Part shown: positions 5,222 through 7,335 of the stretch, piece after piece | Numbering within the stretch: position 1 is the first letter of the stretch | Layout: every line of letters starts with the position of its first letter | From: Caldifarciminota bacterium 4484_100 | Lineage (GTDB): Bacteria > Hydrothermota > Tepidihabitantia > SM23-42 | NCBI GenBank assembly: GCA_002049785.1 | Contig: MUKB01000093.1 | Span: 1-7,335, forward strand | Reading direction: 5' to 3' | Length of the DNA stretch: 7,335 bases | Position numbers and translations under genes: made by a program | The notes under the pieces: model-generated | What the model saw: only the letters and a program-made list of their open reading frames with translations | What the model was told of the DNA's origin: nothing | Databases searched by the model: none

Positions 5222-6568
5222 ATGCTGGGTGGTATAGAACAATTTTTTACCGGCCTCTCCACATTTCATCTGAATATCCTCTTTCTTCTGGGCCTGGTAC
5301 TTTTCGGTGGAACGATTGGGGGAAGGCTCTTTCAGAAGCTGAGAATCCCACAGGTGGTGGGTTATATAATTATCGGGATTGTGCTTGGCCAGACTGGGTT
5401 GAATATTGTTCATAAACGTATTATTGAAATCTTCCAGCCATTTAATTATTTTGCCCTGGGTGTTATCGGTTTTATGATTGGAGGTGAGCTGAAGCGGGAG
5501 GTGTTTGCGCGGTATGGCAGGCAATTTATCTATATTCTCTTTTCTGAAGGCCTTACCGCCTTTATCTTTGTTTCGATTTTTGTTTTCATCGTTGCACAAT
5601 TTTTTATAAAGGAGCTCAGCCTGGTGCTGGCCCTCAGTCTACTCCTCGGTGCGATCGCCTCGGCGACCGCCCCGGCTGCTACTACGGATGTGCTCTGGGA
5701 ATATCGGAGTCGAGGTCCGCTTACGACCACGGTTCTTGGGATTGTTGCCTTGGATGATGGACTTTCGTTATTTCTCTTCGCTATCGTTTCCAGTATCGCC
5801 TTGGGCATCACCGGCAGGGGCGGGTCAGGTCTGCTCGGAAGTATCTTCCTCCCGATGTATCAAATCTTTGGTTCCCTCGGGATCGGTGTTTTTTGTGGTT
5901 TTCTGCTGAGTAAGATAATACAGAGATACGGTGAAGAAGATAGGATATTGACATTCTCCATCGGAATGGTTCTTCTGGTTCTTGGTGTTGCCTTACTTCT
6001 CAATGTTGATATCCTCCTGGCTGCGATGGGGCTGGGGGTGATGATAACAAATATAAATCCGAGAAAGAGTAAACAGGTATTTGAGCTGGTGGCCCGAGTT
6101 ACCCCTCCTATCTATGTGCTCTTTTTTGTTCTATTCGGGGCAAAGTTGAATATTCGGCATATCACTATCCCGATACTGTTGATCGCCCTCGCCTATCTGT
6201 TAGGCCGAACCGGGGGTAAGAGTCTTGGGGCAATCTTCGGAGCCCAGGTCTCGAAGGCTGAGAAATCGGTACAGAGGTATCTACCTTTGTGCCTCTTTAG
6301 CCAGGCCGGGGTTGCTATCGGTCTTTCAATCTTTGCAGCACAGCGGTTTCCCGGTGATGTCGGGAATGCGATTGTCGCAGTTATTACCACCACGACATTT
6401 GTCGTTCAGATCATCGGACCACCCCTTACAAGATTGGCGGTCATTAAGTCAAAAGAGGCAGGACGTAATATAACTGAAGATGATATTATGCGTCAGAGTA
6501 AGGCGGAGGATATAATGGATAATTTACGAGAATATGCTACTGACCGAGGTTTTAAGAATTTTCAGTGA
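5222..6568 (+). CDS. CPA-type cation/proton antiporter, frameshifted before its CBS domains
   Basis: An integral membrane Na+ or K+/H+ exchanger of the Na_H_Exchanger family. About 11-13 hydrophobic segments fill residues 17-405. The entry motif LRIPQVVGYIIIGIVLGQTGL is at 40-60. The unwound helix element SATAPAATTD is at 147-156. The paired acidic residues ALDDG (Asp178-Asp179) resemble the ion-binding pair of electrogenic CPA2 exchangers, and FFVLFGAKLN is at 301-310. After the membrane part, KAEDIM (427-432) starts a CBS domain, but the frame then gives about 16 unrelated residues and stops at 6568. The rest of the CBS pair is in another frame from about 6519. The transport domain itself is complete, so exchange activity may survive without CBS control. 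GGG at 5214-5216 serves the ATG. Ion specificity cannot be read from the sequence. Confidence 0.9.
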   Translation: MLGGIEQFFTGLSTFHLNILFLLGLVLFGGTIGGRLFQKLRIPQVVGYIIIGIVLGQTGLNIVHKRIIEIFQPFNYFALGVIGFMIGGELKREVFARYGRQFIYILFSEGLTAFIFVSIFVFIVAQFFIKELSLVLALSLLLGAIASATAPAATTDVLWEYRSRGPLTTTVLGIVALDDGLSLFLFAIVSSIALGITGRGGSGLLGSIFLPMYQIFGSLGIGVFCGFLLSKIIQRYGEEDRILTFSIGMVLLVLGVALLLNVDILLAAMGLGVMITNINPRKSKQVFELVARVTPPIYVLFFVLFGAKLNIRHITIPILLIALAYLLGRTGGKSLGAIFGAQVSKAEKSVQRYLPLCLFSQAGVAIGLSIFAAQRFPGDVGNAIVAVITTTTFVVQIIGPPLTRLAVIKSKEAGRNITEDDIMRQSKAEDIMDNLREYATDRGFKNFQ

Positions 6569-6881
6569 GAGTGACCATCTCTATTTTCCTGTTGTTGATG
6601 CAGATAGGCATCTTCTCGGCATTGTTACGATTGACAATATCAAGGATACATTTACGGCAACCGGACTTGAAAAGTTTTTGCTGGCGATTGATCTGATGGA
6701 GCCGGTTGTTGCCAAGGTTTCACCAGAAAAATCGATGTCTGAGGTCAGGGAGATTTTGAGTAAATATAACCTTGACTATCTACCGGTTGTAGATGGTGAT
6801 AATCGTATCCTGGGGCTTATTGAACAGAGGATGATACAGAGATTTATATCGAGGAAGATTATGGAATTACATTCAAAATAG
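6519..6881 (+). pseudogene. CBS domain pair, displaced C-terminal part of the antiporter
   Basis: Read in the frame starting at 6519, the sequence encodes IIYENMLLTEVLRIF, then YFPVVDADRHLLGIVT (end of CBS 1). A second CBS domain follows: DLMEPVVAKVSPEKSMSEV, then YLPVVDGDNRILGLIE, with a basic tail to TAG at 6879-6881. Tandem CBS domains bind adenine nucleotides and gate or regulate transporters and enzymes. The antiporter frame ends EDIM at 6517 and this frame resumes after one base. A standard CBS domain has about 5 residues between those points, so about 14 bases seem lost. An ATG at 6534 could start an independent 115-residue protein, overlapping the antiporter end by 35 bases, but it would lack the first strand of CBS 1 and has only a weak upstream GAG. 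I favour a split gene over a separate one. Confidence 0.78.
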
Positions 6882-6883
6882 GT

Positions 6884-7335
6884 ATGCATTTTTTTTCAGC
6901 AGGAAGAGGGGAAGCTGTACGGAAAAAACGGCTTGGTGTTCTGTCGGTTCTGGGTGCCAGTATAATGTGGGCAATAGAGCCGATTCTTGCAAAACTTTCA
7001 TTCCGTTCCACCGATTATCTCAATACCTTTGCCTCAAGGACAGTTTTCTGCCTTCTGGTTCTTTTTTTATATGTATTGATTTCAGATATAAAAAATTTTA
7101 GGGTTGAGAAAAGGCATATATCCAAACTTATCTACATATCCGTGGTGAATATTCTGATTGCAGATCTTTTATATATATATGCGCTGACCAGGGTGGCGGT
7201 TATCAATGCGGTATTGATCGGCCATATGCAACCCATATTCGTTGTGCTCTTCGGTTTTATACTATTGAAAGAAGACCGGATTGTGAAATATGATTATTGG
7301 GGGATTGTTTTTATGATTATCGCGGGTGTATTGGT
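6884..7335 (+). CDS. DMT superfamily (EamA) transporter, 3' partial
   Basis: The frame is open from an ATG 2 bases after the CBS stop to the window edge, giving 150 codons. After a basic N-terminus (AVRKKR) there are membrane segments at about 17-36, 50-67, 82-100, 104-127 and 138-150. They follow the EamA pattern: SIMWAIEPILAKLSF in helix 1, FASR before helix 2, then YALTRVAVINAVLI with the conserved helix-ending QPIFVVLFGFILLKED. This is the first of the two EamA repeats expected in a protein of about 290 residues. The family exports or imports small metabolites such as amino acids, and the substrate cannot be told. The ribosome site is weak (AGGT next to the ATG) and codons 2-4 contain a run of eight T. 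Co-transcription with the antiporter operon is likely from the spacing. Confidence 0.87.
   Translation, partial: MHFFSAGRGEAVRKKRLGVLSVLGASIMWAIEPILAKLSFRSTDYLNTFASRTVFCLLVLFLYVLISDIKNFRVEKRHISKLIYISVVNILIADLLYIYALTRVAVINAVLIGHMQPIFVVLFGFILLKEDRIVKYDYWGIVFMIIAGVL

Noticed and set aside
5072..5599. Minus-strand reading frame of 175 codons opposite the EIIA and antiporter genes.
   Set aside because: Its composition is low-complexity polar with no recognisable motif, and both overlapping + strand genes are strongly supported.
6510..6540. Programmed ribosomal frameshift joining antiporter and CBS domains.
   Set aside because: There is no clear slippery heptamer or stimulatory structure, and even a perfect frame change would leave about 5 residues missing from CBS 1.

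Overview
The window is a compact bacterial segment with moderate GC (low to mid 40s by eye) in which every supported gene lies on the + strand. It mixes common housekeeping genes (dtd, yicC, gmk, tRNA-Ala) with a pyruvoyl-dependent arginine decarboxylase, and it has a secreted protein carrying a type IX-like C-terminal sorting domain beside a PorV/UPF0164-like barrel. That combination suggests a Gram-negative lineage in or near the FCB group, or a candidate phylum such as WOR-3. This placement is inference, because there is no rRNA or other taxonomic marker here.

Region 1 (1-1887) is a tightly packed housekeeping run: the last 24 codons of an unidentified gene, dtd, yicC and gmk. yicC is broken. 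Its reading frame ends early at 1219, and the conserved C-terminal tail continues in another frame to 1307 after an apparent loss of about 86 bases. gmk starts with a TTG that overlaps the ancestral yicC stop. The rpoZ gene that often follows gmk is absent.

Region 2 (1884-2545) is a tRNA-Ala(CGC)-pdaD unit. A near-consensus promoter overlaps the gmk stop and is spaced so that transcription should begin at or next to the first base of the mature tRNA. The pdaD start codon lies only 9 bases beyond the tRNA 3' end.

Region 3 (2546-4642) holds a 16-bp palindrome and then two genes overlapping by 4 bases: a secreted endonuclease/exonuclease/phosphatase-family enzyme with a T9SS-like C-terminal domain, and a PorV/UPF0164-like outer-membrane barrel. 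They look like a cargo and barrel pair.

Region 4 (4643-7335) begins with a second recognisable promoter and carries a PtsN-like EIIA protein, a CPA-type cation/proton antiporter and a CBS-domain pair. These look like one regulated ion-transport operon. The antiporter and the CBS pair seem to be a single ancestral protein, now split by a frameshift with a small loss inside the first CBS domain. A DMT/EamA transporter follows after 2 bases and runs off the window.

I saw no insertion sequence, CRISPR array, phage gene or rRNA. The points most worth a second look are the promoter geometry of the tRNA-pdaD unit, the nuclease/barrel pair, and the two independent frame-disrupting losses in yicC and the antiporter.
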